Below are positions 27,305 through 36,274 of a stretch of 64,000 nucleotides of DNA, piece after piece. The stretch is from the NCBI RefSeq assembly GCF_026410285.1, contig NZ_JAPMLP010000001.1:496001-560000 (forward strand), read 5' to 3'. Each line of letters begins with the position of its first letter. Position 1 is the stretch's first letter. The stretch comes from Sulfitobacter sp. F26169L (GTDB taxonomy: Bacteria; Pseudomonadota; Alphaproteobacteria; Rhodobacterales; Rhodobacteraceae). Position numbers and translations under genes: made by a program. Under the pieces are notes generated by a model that had not been told where the DNA came from, searched no databases, and worked only from the letters and a program-made list of their open reading frames with translations.

Positions 27305-27537
27305 TCCGGTACCTTTGTTGTGAGGGCAAGTGCGTGCAGATCGCCGTCGGGGCCATCCATCTTGCCTTTAAGCGCGGCGTAGACCGCGCGCTGTTGTTGC
27401 ACGCGGTTTTTGCCGCGAAAGCTTTCGTCGACCACCATTGCTGCCATATGCACGCCGTCATTGCCTTCGACGACGATCTGCGCATTTGGAAAGCTGCTGC
27501 GCAAGAGGTCTTCGATTTCACTGGCTTGCATGGGCAT
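27301..27537 (-). CDS. bolA: BolA family protein
   Basis: A 78-residue BolA/IbaG-like protein with the KH-like fold. Visible are EDLLRSSFPNAQIVVEGNDGVHMAAMVV and SFRGKNRVQQQRAVYAALKG, the conserved helix-loop with the family FxGK and RH/Q-like segment. BolA proteins pair with CGFS glutaredoxins to share a [2Fe-2S] cluster, and here grxD is in the same operon. The ATG follows GGAAGACC. Confidence 0.93.
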   Translation of the reverse strand: MPMQASEIEDLLRSSFPNAQIVVEGNDGVHMAAMVVDESFRGKNRVQQQRAVYAALKGKMDGPDGDLHALALTTKVPE

Positions 27538-27689
27538 GGCGGTCTTCCTTTTCGCTGTGTCACTCTAGATGTAGTAGGGGCAGGCCCCGCGTGCAAGGGA
27601 GCAGAATGTCACCTTGCACTGTTGCGCAGTTTGTCACACGCTGGGCAGGTATACCCCCATGATATTCCACCGCTCAGGAGGACACAGAA

Positions 27690-28658
27690 ATGCAACCCGT
27701 AACAGGCGCACCCGAACAGGCACTTGCCTGGATAGAGGCTGGCAAACGTGTGGCAATCGCCACCGTAATCGAGACATGGGGTTCTGCGCCGCGCCGTGTG
27801 GGGGCGCAAATGGTGGTTTCGGACGCAGGCGAGATGGAAGGCTCTGTTTCGGGGGGCTGCGTCGAGGGCGCAGTGGTTGTCGAGGCGCTGGAGGCGCTGG
27901 ACGATCGCGAATGCAAGCTGCTGGAGTATGGTGTTAGTGACGGTGATGCTTTTGCCGTAGGCCTTGCCTGTGGCGGCAACATCCGCGTGCTGGTGGAACC
28001 TGTTGGCGAAGGTGGCATGGGTGAAGAAATGCTGCGTATACTGGTTGACCTGCGCGCCGACCGCACACCGGTCGCCTATGAGGTTACGCTAAACGGGTCG
28101 CGGCGCGCTCTTGCCACCAGCGGCTACGAAGAGCGTTTTCGCAAGGACCGTTCCGGTCTGGGTGAAGACGGGCACACATTTATCGCTATTCACAACCCGC
28201 CCTTGCGGTTGGCTGTGGTCGGGGCAGTGCATATTGCACAGGCTTTGGTGCCGATGGCGCAGATCGCGGGATTCGATCCGGTTGTAATTGATCCGCGAGA
28301 GGCATTTGGATCGCCTGCGCGCTTTCCCGATGCGCGGCTGATAAATGATTGGCCCGATGCCGCGCTGGAGGCAGTCGGCATTGATGCGCGCACGGCAGTT
28401 GTGCTGCTGACCCATGATCCCAAGCTTGACGATCCCGCGCTCCATATAGCCCTGCGTTCGGGCGCGTTTTACATCGGCGCGCTGGGGTCAAAGCGCACCC
28501 ATGCCGCGCGGGTCGAACGCCTGTCGGAAGCGGGGTTCGATCCGCATACCATTGCGCGGATCAATGGCCCCGTGGGACTGGACATCGGCGCATCCGGCCC
28601 GGCGGAAATTGCGGTTTCAATCCTTGCGCAGATGATCGCCACGTTGCGCACACCATGA
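27690..28658 (+). CDS. XdhC/CoxF family protein
   Basis: Member of the XdhC family, which in characterised cases binds molybdenum cofactor and helps insert the sulfurated form into xanthine-dehydrogenase-like enzymes. The 322 residues show an N-terminal XdhC domain (TVIETWGSAPRRVGAQMVV, GSVSGGCVEGAVV, FAVGLACGGNIRVLVEP) and a C-terminal Rossmann domain (LAVVGAVHIAQALVPMA, VVLLTHDPKLDDPAL, IGALGSKRTHAARVERL). It overlaps the next gene by four bases and lies upstream of a coxS-L-M set, consistent with maturation of that molybdoenzyme. Confidence 0.93.
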   Translation: MQPVTGAPEQALAWIEAGKRVAIATVIETWGSAPRRVGAQMVVSDAGEMEGSVSGGCVEGAVVVEALEALDDRECKLLEYGVSDGDAFAVGLACGGNIRVLVEPVGEGGMGEEMLRILVDLRADRTPVAYEVTLNGSRRALATSGYEERFRKDRSGLGEDGHTFIAIHNPPLRLAVVGAVHIAQALVPMAQIAGFDPVVIDPREAFGSPARFPDARLINDWPDAALEAVGIDARTAVVLLTHDPKLDDPALHIALRSGAFYIGALGSKRTHAARVERLSEAGFDPHTIARINGPVGLDIGASGPAEIAVSILAQMIATLRTP

Positions 28659-29647
28659 AGTTCGGTTCTGTCCCCACGCATTTCGCGCAGGGCAGCGTGC
28701 TGGCCCATTCCGTTGCGCTGGCCAAAGGGCGATTGCGCAAAGGCAAGGTACTGGCGGCAGAGGATCTCGCAGCGCTGAAGGATGCGGGGATTGCCGAGGT
28801 TGTCGTCGCCACGCTGGAGCCGAACGATGTGCCGGAAGATGACGCCGCGGATGCGCTGGCCGACGCGCTGCTGGAGGGCAGCACGGGGCTCCGCCGTAGC
28901 AAGGCATTTACCGGAAGGGTTAACCTGATTGCAGATGGCGCTGGCGTGGCCATGCTGGATGTGGTCGCGCTGCACGCTGCCAACGCTGCCGATCCGATGA
29001 TCACAGTTGCCACAGTGCCGCCTCATCACCAGTTGCGCGCCGGTGATATGGTCGCGACGATCAAGATCATATCTTACGCTGTGCCCCGATCCGCCCTTGA
29101 TCAGGCCGCCGACAAGGCGCGCGGCGCCATCAGCCTTGCCGCCCCTGCGCTGAATGCCGCAACGCTGATCATCACCGAAATTGAGGGCGGCGCGGGTGAT
29201 AAGGGGCGCAAGGCGATCGAGGATCGCCTGACCGCGCTTGATGTCACGCTAGAGGCTGTCGTGACGGTTGCGCATACCGAAACTGCGTTGCAGGATGCTA
29301 TTGCCGCTGCGCGTACGCCTTTGGTGCTGATCCTCACCGGGTCGGCAACCTCCGATATCGACGATGTGGCCCCTGCGGCGCTTGTGGCGGTGGGCGGGCG
29401 GATCACGCGGTTCGGTATGCCGGTTGATCCGGGCAACCTATTGTTTCTGGGGACATTGGGCGAATCTCATGTCATCGGCTTGCCCGGATGCGCGCGCGCA
29501 CCTGCGCTGAACGGCGCGGATTGGGTGCTGGCGCGTGTGGTTTGCGGCGTTTCTATATCCTCAAGTGATATTGCTGCGATGGGGGTCGGCGGGTTGCTAA
29601 AAGAGATCCCGACACGCCCCCAGCCACGTCGCTCACGGCCCCGTTGA
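28655..29647 (+). CDS. Molybdopterin-binding protein (MoCF-like), cox-cluster type
   Basis: A 330-residue protein with a molybdopterin-binding (MoCF/MoeA-CinA-like) domain in its C-terminal half ([29 protein letters not shown]) and an N-terminal MoeA-like region ([19 protein letters not shown]). Such genes often accompany xdhC and cox genes and are thought to act in cofactor insertion. ATGA overlap with xdhC implies coupled translation. It ends about 100 bp before coxS. Confidence 0.85.
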   Translation: MKFGSVPTHFAQGSVLAHSVALAKGRLRKGKVLAAEDLAALKDAGIAEVVVATLEPNDVPEDDAADALADALLEGSTGLRRSKAFTGRVNLIADGAGVAMLDVVALHAANAADPMITVATVPPHHQLRAGDMVATIKIISYAVPRSALDQAADKARGAISLAAPALNAATLIITEIEGGAGDKGRKAIEDRLTALDVTLEAVVTVAHTETALQDAIAAARTPLVLILTGSATSDIDDVAPAALVAVGGRITRFGMPVDPGNLLFLGTLGESHVIGLPGCARAPALNGADWVLARVVCGVSISSSDIAAMGVGGLLKEIPTRPQPRRSRPR

Positions 29648-29751
29648 ATGTAACATATTCCGACTCACAGAATTATTTGTTTCGCAACCCGGCCTTGGCA
29701 TGTTTAACTCTGAATCAACCACGCACTATTATTACGATCGGGAGGATACGA

Positions 29752-30237
29752 ATGAGCGAAGTGAAAATGACGGTGAACGGCAAGGCCGCATCGGGCAAGG
29801 TAGAGGGGCGCACACTGCTGGTGCAGTTCCTGCGCGAGAATTTGAAACTGACCGGCACCCATGTCGGCTGTGACACCAGCCAGTGTGGTGCCTGTGTTGT
29901 GCACGTTAACGGCCAGGCGGTGAAATCCTGCACCATGCTGGCAGTAGAGGCAGACGGCGCAGAGGTTTCCACGATTGAGGGGCAGGCGGCGCCTGATGGC
30001 ACGCTCAACACAATCCAGCAGGCGTTTCAGGACCATCACGGTCTGCAATGCGGTTTCTGCACACCGGGAATGGTGATGTCGGCGGCAGCGCTGCTGAAAG
30101 ATAACCCCAAACCCACCGAAGCTGATGTGCGCCACTATCTGGATGGCAATATCTGCCGCTGCACCGGCTACCATAACATCGTCAAAGCGATCATGGCGGC
30201 ATCGGGTCAGGACGTCAGCACAATCGCTGCGGAATAA
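29752..30237 (+). CDS. coxS: CO-dehydrogenase-like small [2Fe-2S] subunit
   Basis: Iron-sulfur subunit of a xanthine oxidase-family molybdoenzyme. The 161 residues carry two [2Fe-2S] sites: the plant ferredoxin type ([14 protein letters not shown]...KSC) and the helical site ([15 protein letters not shown]...NICRCTGY). I start at ATG 29752 ([10 protein letters not shown]) after GGGAGGATACGA; an upstream ATG at 29644 in the same frame adds 36 residues unlike the family. Downstream hairpin 30242-30267, then coxL. Confidence 0.93.
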   Translation: MSEVKMTVNGKAASGKVEGRTLLVQFLRENLKLTGTHVGCDTSQCGACVVHVNGQAVKSCTMLAVEADGAEVSTIEGQAAPDGTLNTIQQAFQDHHGLQCGFCTPGMVMSAAALLKDNPKPTEADVRHYLDGNICRCTGYHNIVKAIMAASGQDVSTIAAE

Positions 30238-30241
30238 CCGC

Positions 30242-30267
30242 CGCCGCGCGCGGGGAGGCGCGCGGCG
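30242..30267 (+). other. GC-only hairpin in the coxS-coxL spacer
   Basis: CGCCGCGCGC (30242-30251) and GCGCGCGGCG (30258-30267) form a perfect 10-bp stem with loop GGGGAG, directly after the coxS stop and without a T-run. It may protect the upstream message or set the ratio of the subunits. Confidence 0.5.
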
Positions 30268-30340
30268 CGCTTTGCGGTATGATCCGCAATACAGAATATG
30301 ATGCGCTGTGTGACGCGCATCTCTCAAGGGAGGATTTCTA

Positions 30341-32704
30341 ATGCCAAAGGACAGCGGTATCGGCGCCAGCAGCAAGCGGCGCGAGGACATCCGGTTTTTG
30401 ACCGGCGAAGGCAACTACACAGATGACATCAACGTCAACGGGCAGGCCTATGTTTACTTCCTGCGCTCTGACGTGGCGCATGGCACGCTGAACAGCGTGG
30501 ATACCACGGCCGCCGAAGGGATGGACGGTGTCGTCAAAATCTTTACCGGTGCGGATTTTGAACAGGTCGGCTCGGTTCCCTGCGGCTGGCAGGTGACGGA
30601 CAAACACGGCGAAGTCATGCAAGAGCCGCGCCATCCGGTGCTTGCCCATGGCAAGGTGCGCCACGTGGGAGAGCCGATTGCAGCCGTGGTGGCCGAGACA
30701 CTGGAGCAGGCCCGTGACGCCGCCGAAGCGATCGAGGTTGATATCTCGGAACTCCCCGCCGTGATCGACATGAAAGATGCGGTCAAAGACGGTGCCACAA
30801 AGGTACACGACGACCTAACAAGCAATCTGTGCTATGATTGGGGCTTTGTCGAAGAAAACAAAGGCGCGGTGGATCAGGCCTTCAAAGAAGCGGCCCATGT
30901 GACCACACTGGAACTGGTCAACAACCGCCTTGTCGCCAACCCGATGGAGCCGCGCGTCGCCGTGGGGGATTTTTCACGCGGGACAGGAGAGCATACGCTT
31001 TTCACAACGTCACAAAACCCGCATGTGATCCGTCTGTTGATGGGGGCATTTGTGCTGGGCATCCCCGAGCACAAGTTGCGCGTTGTGGCCCCCGATGTGG
31101 GGGGCGGTTTTGGCACCAAGATTTTCCACTATCAGGAAGAGGCGTTTGTTACCTTCGCCGCGAAGGCCTGTAACCGCGCGGTCAAGTGGACCTCCAGCCG
31201 CTCGGAGGCGTTCATGTCGGATGCGCATGGCCGCGATCACGTCACAAAGATCGAGCTGGCACTGGATAAGGACAACAACTTTACCGCGCTGCGCACGGAT
31301 ACCTACGCGAATATGGGTGCGTATCTGAGTACTTTCGCCCCCTCGGTCCCCACATGGCTGCACGGCACCCTGATGGCGGGGAACTATAAAACACCGCTGA
31401 TCTATGTGAACGTGAAGGCGGTGTTCACCAATACGGTGCCGGTGGATGCCTACCGCGGTGCTGGCCGTCCGGAGGCGACATACCAGTTGGAACGTCTGGT
31501 CGACAAAGCAGCGCATGAATTGGGCGTTGATCCGATCAAACTGCGCCGCCAGAACTTTATCACTGAATTCCCCTATGCCACGCCTGTTGCGGTGGAATAC
31601 GACACCGGTGATTACATCGCGACGATGGACAAGCTGGAGGAGATGGCGGACATCGCCGGATTTGCAGCACGGCGAAAGGAAAGCGAAGCAAAAGGCAAGC
31701 TGCGCGGTTTCGGGGTAAACTGTTATATCGAAGCCTGCGGCATCGCGCCGAGCAATCTTGTAGGGCAGTTGGGCGCACGCGCTGGCCTGTTCGAAAGCTG
31801 CACCGTGCGGGTAAACGCCACGGGCGGGCTGGTTGTGATGACAGGCAGCCACAGCCACGGGCAGGGGCACGAGACCTCTTTCGCGCAGGTTGTGGCGGAT
31901 ATGATCGGGATTCCCGAAGATATGGTCGAGATCGTCCATGGCGACACGGCCAACACACCGATGGGCATGGGTACCTATGGCTCGCGTTCGCTTGCGGTTG
32001 GCGGCTCTGCCATGGTGCGCGCTACGGAAAAGATCATCGCCAAAGCGACAAAGATCGCCAGTCATCTGCTGGAAGCCTCGGAAAGTGATGTCGAGCTGAA
32101 AGACGGTGCATTCACTGTGGCGGGCACGGATAAGTCCGTGGCGTGGGGGGATGTGACGCTGGCGGCCTATGTGCCGCACAACTACCCGCTGGAAGAGATC
32201 GAGCCGGGGCTGGAAGAAACAGCGTTCTATGATCCGTCAAACTTTACCTATCCGTCAGGCGCCTATGCCTGCGAGGTCGAGCTTGACCCCGAAACCGGCG
32301 TTGTCACGATCGAGCGGTTCTCGGCAGCGGATGATTTCGGCAATATCGTGAACCCGATGATTGTGACGGGGCAGGTGCATGGTGGTCTGGCTCAGGGGAT
32401 CGGGCAGGCGCTGCTTGAAAACTGCTCCTATGACAGTGATGGCCAGTTGCTGAGTGCCAGCTACATGGATTACGCGATGCCGCGGGCCTCTGATCTGCCG
32501 ATGTTTGATGTGGACCATTCGTGCCAGACCCCTTGCACGCACAATCCGCTGGGTGTGAAGGGCTGCGGCGAGGCTGGGGCGATCGGCTCTCCTCCCTCTG
32601 TGGTGAATGCGGTTCTGGATGCGATGCGCTCGGGCGGTAGTACTGTCGATCACATCGACATGCCGGTAACACCGCACCGTGTCTGGGAGGCAATGAACAG
32701 ATGA
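30341..32704 (+). CDS. coxL: CO-dehydrogenase-like large molybdenum subunit, form II
   Basis: Catalytic molybdopterin subunit, 787 residues, of the aerobic-type CO dehydrogenase / xanthine oxidase family. The active-site loop reads AYRGAGR (residues 370-376), the form II signature; true form I CO dehydrogenases have AYRCSFR. Other hallmarks: [14 protein letters not shown] (Mo-cofactor contact), [16 protein letters not shown], and [21 protein letters not shown] near the C-terminus with the catalytic Glu. Form II enzymes may or may not oxidise CO, so the physiological substrate is open. The operon order S-L-M with upstream xdhC is typical of form II. Confidence 0.92.
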   Translation: MPKDSGIGASSKRREDIRFLTGEGNYTDDINVNGQAYVYFLRSDVAHGTLNSVDTTAAEGMDGVVKIFTGADFEQVGSVPCGWQVTDKHGEVMQEPRHPVLAHGKVRHVGEPIAAVVAETLEQARDAAEAIEVDISELPAVIDMKDAVKDGATKVHDDLTSNLCYDWGFVEENKGAVDQAFKEAAHVTTLELVNNRLVANPMEPRVAVGDFSRGTGEHTLFTTSQNPHVIRLLMGAFVLGIPEHKLRVVAPDVGGGFGTKIFHYQEEAFVTFAAKACNRAVKWTSSRSEAFMSDAHGRDHVTKIELALDKDNNFTALRTDTYANMGAYLSTFAPSVPTWLHGTLMAGNYKTPLIYVNVKAVFTNTVPVDAYRGAGRPEATYQLERLVDKAAHELGVDPIKLRRQNFITEFPYATPVAVEYDTGDYIATMDKLEEMADIAGFAARRKESEAKGKLRGFGVNCYIEACGIAPSNLVGQLGARAGLFESCTVRVNATGGLVVMTGSHSHGQGHETSFAQVVADMIGIPEDMVEIVHGDTANTPMGMGTYGSRSLAVGGSAMVRATEKIIAKATKIASHLLEASESDVELKDGAFTVAGTDKSVAWGDVTLAAYVPHNYPLEEIEPGLEETAFYDPSNFTYPSGAYACEVELDPETGVVTIERFSAADDFGNIVNPMIVTGQVHGGLAQGIGQALLENCSYDSDGQLLSASYMDYAMPRASDLPMFDVDHSCQTPCTHNPLGVKGCGEAGAIGSPPSVVNAVLDAMRSGGSTVDHIDMPVTPHRVWEAMNR

Positions 32705-32848
32705 AATGCACAAGGGGCGGAAGTCTTCACCCCATGCGCATGACGGAATGGAGCAAGGGCGCTGTGCGCGCCATGAGTTTATAGGAAAAATGAAGCAAGG
32801 AGACTGTGTCCGAAGCCGGACCGGTCACCGAGCGAGAAGGAGGACGTA

Positions 32849-33643
32849 ATGTATAATTTTGATGTCGAGGTTCCGGCAACGGTTGCGGAGGCTGTTGAGG
32901 CGCTGGGCCGTGACGAAGCGCAACCGATCAGTGGTGGGCAGACGTTGATTCCGACGCTTAAAGCCCGATTGGCTGCGCCATCGGTTCTGGTATCGCTGAA
33001 TGCGATTGCAGAGTTGAAGGGCGTTCGCAAGGATGATGCAGGACTGCTATGCATTGGCGGCGGGACGACACATGCACAAGTTGCCAAAGATGCGGAGGCG
33101 GATTATCCGGCGCTTGCATCCCTTGCAGCGCGGATAGGCGATCCGGCGGTGCGCAACCGTGGAACCATTGGTGGGTCGGTTGCCAATAACGACCCTTCTG
33201 CATGTTATCCAGCGGCTGTGCTGGGTTCTGGCGGTACTGTTGTGACCAACAACCGCGAGATTGCCGCCGATGACTACTTTATCGGAATGTTTGAAACTGC
33301 GCTGGATGAGGGCGAAATCGTAACCGAGGTGAGGTTTCCGGTACCGGAAGCGGCGCATTACGAGAAGCATATCCAGCCCGCCTCACGGTTTCCGCTGGTG
33401 GCGGTTTTTGTTGCCAAGTTTGCGGATGGTGTACGTGTCGCGGTGACGGGAGCGTCGGAAAACGGAGTATTCCGCTGGACAGAGGCCGAAGAAGCGTTGA
33501 GCGGCAATTTTTCAGCAGATGCGGTGGCCGGATTGAAAGCGGACGGATCACAGATGATCAGCGATCTACACGGATCGGGGGAGTATCGCGCGCATCTGGT
33601 GGGCGTAATGACCAAACGTGCGGTGGCGGCGATAACTGGCTAA
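32849..33643 (+). CDS. coxM: CO-dehydrogenase-like medium FAD subunit
   Basis: FAD-binding subunit passing electrons from the iron-sulfur subunit to the acceptor. The 264 residues contain the FAD-binding ISGGQTLIPTLKARLAAP and the second site GTIGGSVANNDPSACYPAAV with the family AGGxS/TIGG pattern, plus the C-terminal CO_deh_flav_C region (FAVAVTGAS-like, here VAVTGASENGVFRW). It lies 144 bp after coxL; the two probably form one transcript with coxS. Confidence 0.92.
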   Translation: MYNFDVEVPATVAEAVEALGRDEAQPISGGQTLIPTLKARLAAPSVLVSLNAIAELKGVRKDDAGLLCIGGGTTHAQVAKDAEADYPALASLAARIGDPAVRNRGTIGGSVANNDPSACYPAAVLGSGGTVVTNNREIAADDYFIGMFETALDEGEIVTEVRFPVPEAAHYEKHIQPASRFPLVAVFVAKFADGVRVAVTGASENGVFRWTEAEEALSGNFSADAVAGLKADGSQMISDLHGSGEYRAHLVGVMTKRAVAAITG

Positions 33644-33710
33644 CAGCGCGCAGAGTTTGACCTGTTCGATAGCTGCGTAGCAATGCGCGGCTATCTGCTA
33701 TCATAGGATG

Positions 33711-33725
33711 TGTTATTGCATAACA
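33711..33725. promoter_or_regulatory. Short palindrome upstream of the OmpA-like gene
   Basis: TGTTATTGCATAACA has perfect 6-base arms around TGC, about 80 bp before the ATG of the OmpA-like gene. It could be an operator; nothing more specific can be said. Confidence 0.3.
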
Positions 33726-33802
33726 ACGGAACCTTGGCCCAGATTGCCGGTTAATCCCCTAAGCACCCGCGCGGTGTCGGGGCGTAACTTGAAGGAACCG
33801 CA

Positions 33803-35449
33803 ATGAGCTATATTTTGAAAACCACAACCGGTCTTGGTCTGGCACTAATGATTAGTTTGCCAACAGGATCATTCGCGCAGCAGGCCTGCGGGAACGGAGC
33901 GTTCCCTTGCAAACTGGCAGATGGATCGGTGTTTCAGAACCGAATCCAGCTCCTGGAGTTCCGGCAGGAACGCCAAACTGGATTTCTCAATGAAGTTGAC
34001 CGGAAAATCCAGCAATCGGATAAAGATGTTTCTTTGAACGTCGGCGCGCTGCAAGAAGAGCGTAACAAGATTTTGGCGACGTTGTCGCAGATTGAAACCG
34101 CTTTGAAGCGTGAGCGCGCGGCGGCACAAGGCGATAAGGACAAAGCTGCTGCCCAGAAGCAAGCCCAATCCCAGAAAGCCCAGGGTGAAAAGAAGGCCCA
34201 AAAAGCCGAAGGAGAAAAGCAGGCCCAAGCTCAAAAAGCCGAGCGTGAAAAGCAGGCGAGGGCGGCTGAAAGAGCGGCGGAAAAGGAAAAGCAGCGCGCA
34301 AAACAGCAAGCCGATAGGCAGGCGATAGCCAAGCGTGAGGCTGACGAGCGCGCGGAAGCGCAGGCTGCCGCTGAACGGCAGGCCATCAAAGAACAAAAGC
34401 GCGCAGAGTGGCAGGCCGAGCAGGCCCGCCAGCGTGCGCAAGCCCAAGCAGCCCAGGGGTCCGGAGGGGATGCTGTCAGCACCGAAATTGAATCGCTGAC
34501 GGACAAGGACGTTCGCAAATCTGATCAGGAATTCGAAACAGCTGTGACCGGCACCTCGGAAGACAGTGGTGGCGGGATGAGCAAGTTTGAAAAGGCCATT
34601 TTGCTTGGCCTCGGCGCTGTGGCCGTTGGCAAGATTCTGGATAACGGTGACGAAGTCAAAAGCCGTTCAGGCGACCGCGTGGTCGTCGAGCGCGAGGGCG
34701 AATTGCGTGTGCTAAAGGACGATGACGCCTTGCTGCGCCGCGCGGGAAACGAGGTGCGCACCGAAACCTTTGATGATGGATCAACACGGACGACTGTTAA
34801 CAAGGAAGACGGCACCCGCATTGTTACCATTCGCAGCGTAGACGGCACCGTGTTGCGACGATTGCGCGTGTTGCCGGACGGCAGCGAATACGTCTTGTTT
34901 GACGATACCCGCGAGGAGCGCAAGATTGTTGCCAGCAAACTGCCCGATATTGTTGCTGCAGAACAGCGTGCGGGCGTGAAAGGCGAGGCCGAGCTGCGCG
35001 CGGCACTGGAAGCGCAGGCTGCCGCAGATCGCGGGCAGACGTTCTCGCTGCGTCAAGTGCGTGATATAGCACAGGTACGCGCCATTGCACCGGAGATCGA
35101 GCTGGATGCTGTACGCTTTGCAACGGGGTCCGCAGCAATCGCCCCCGAACAGGCGCGCAGCCTTGCGCGGATCGGCAATACATTGCGCGATATGGTCGCC
35201 AACGATCCACGGACTGTCCTGTTGATCGAGGGGCACACCGATGCGGTCGGCGATGCAACCTATAACCTCGCTCTGTCTGACCGACGGGCGGAAACTGTTG
35301 CACTGGCCCTGACCGAGTATTTTGACGTACCGGAGGAAAACATGATCGTTCAAGGGTATGGCGAAAGCCAGTTAAAGGTGCCGACCCTGAACGCTGAGCA
35401 ACTCAACCGCCGCGCGGTTGTGCGTAACATTACCGCTCTGCTGCGCTAA
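33803..35449 (+). CDS. OmpA-family protein with long basic/acidic coiled coil
   Basis: A 548-residue exported protein: signal peptide (residues about 1-25, cleavage after SFA), a short Cys-containing segment (ACGNGAFPC), then a charged helical region (about 45-215) rich in A, K, Q, E and R, with repeated EKQAQAQKAEREKQARAAE-like units. Next comes a hydrophobic GLGAVAVGKIL segment, a beta-rich region of repeating DG strands, and a C-terminal OmpA domain (about 425-545) with LLIEGHTDAVGDATYNLALS and RRAETVALAL that binds peptidoglycan. The alternation suggests a periplasm-spanning spacer. A symmetrical terminator follows. Confidence 0.85.
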   Translation: MSYILKTTTGLGLALMISLPTGSFAQQACGNGAFPCKLADGSVFQNRIQLLEFRQERQTGFLNEVDRKIQQSDKDVSLNVGALQEERNKILATLSQIETALKRERAAAQGDKDKAAAQKQAQSQKAQGEKKAQKAEGEKQAQAQKAEREKQARAAERAAEKEKQRAKQQADRQAIAKREADERAEAQAAAERQAIKEQKRAEWQAEQARQRAQAQAAQGSGGDAVSTEIESLTDKDVRKSDQEFETAVTGTSEDSGGGMSKFEKAILLGLGAVAVGKILDNGDEVKSRSGDRVVVEREGELRVLKDDDALLRRAGNEVRTETFDDGSTRTTVNKEDGTRIVTIRSVDGTVLRRLRVLPDGSEYVLFDDTREERKIVASKLPDIVAAEQRAGVKGEAELRAALEAQAAADRGQTFSLRQVRDIAQVRAIAPEIELDAVRFATGSAAIAPEQARSLARIGNTLRDMVANDPRTVLLIEGHTDAVGDATYNLALSDRRAETVALALTEYFDVPEENMIVQGYGESQLKVPTLNAEQLNRRAVVRNITALLR

Positions 35450-35466
35450 ACCACTTCGTCACAACG

Positions 35467-35501
35467 AAAAACGCCCCGACCTTGATGGTGCGGGGCGTTT
35501 T
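35467..35501. terminator. Bidirectional terminator between the OmpA-like gene and infC
   Basis: AAAACGCCCCG (35467-35477) and CGGGGCGTTTT (35491-35501) form an 11-bp stem with A and T runs on both sides, serving both convergent genes. Confidence 0.9.
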
Positions 35502-35523
35502 GTATTCTGTGACTGACTACAGA

Positions 35524-36075
35524 TTACTTGCTGGGCAGTTGCCCGATCAGCATGACCATCTGGCGGCCTTCCATCTTCGGAAAGTTTTCTACTCTGCCGT
35601 GGTCTTTGATGTCTTCTGCGACACGTTCCAGCAATTCACGTCCAAGGCTCTGGTGGGCCATTTCACGGCCACGGAAACGCAGGGTGATTTTCACCTTATC
35701 CCCGTTAGCAAGAAACTTGAACACGTTGCGCATCTTGATTTCGTAATCTCCGCTGTCAGTGTTCGGACGGAACTTGACCTCTTTGATGTCGATAACCTTC
35801 TGCTTCTTGCGTGCTTCAGCTTCGCGCTTTTGCGTCTCGTACTTGAACTTGCCGAAGTCCATAATCTTACAAACCGGCGGGTTCGCGTTTGGCGAGATCT
35901 CTACAAGGTCCAGCCCAGCTTCATCCGCCATTTCCATGGCGCGGGCAGGTGTGACAACACCCACGTTCTCACCATCCGCGCCAATCAGGCGGATTTCTGA
36001 AGAACGTATATTTTCGTTGACGCGTGGTCCGGTGTCACGTTGCGGCGGTGCGTTATGTGGTCTGCGAGCGATGAT
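35524..36075 (-). CDS. infC: Translation initiation factor IF-3, non-AUG start
   Basis: IF-3 binds the 30S subunit and checks start-codon fidelity. The first ATG in frame (35964) would lose about 37 residues of the N-domain. Upstream, the frame continues as [20 protein letters not shown] and [16 protein letters not shown], the canonical N-terminus. It starts at one of two tandem ATC codons (36075 or 36072) behind AAAGGACG. A rare start is the known device by which infC regulates itself. The C-domain is complete ([37 protein letters not shown]). About 183 residues. Confidence 0.93.
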   Translation of the reverse strand: MIARRPHNAPPQRDTGPRVNENIRSSEIRLIGADGENVGVVTPARAMEMADEAGLDLVEISPNANPPVCKIMDFGKFKYETQKREAEARKKQKVIDIKEVKFRPNTDSGDYEIKMRNVFKFLANGDKVKITLRFRGREMAHQSLGRELLERVAEDIKDHGRVENFPKMEGRQMVMLIGQLPSK

Positions 36076-36274
36076 GGTCGTCCTTTGATGGTTGATTTAC
36101 CAATTATGCTAGATAGACACCAGATGCCTGCCATTCAAGGTGAAAATCATGCATTCAAGACACGTTGTCAGGCGTTTTCCCCTTGAACCTCTCGGAATGC
36201 ATGCGCATTTGGGCTCTGATAGTTTGTGAAATGGCAATTTGCTGTTTTGCTCCGTTGAAACAGGGGACGTATCT

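Noticed and set aside
30341..32704. Calling the large subunit a proven CO dehydrogenase
   Set aside because: The active-site loop is the form II AYRGAGR, for which CO oxidation is not established.
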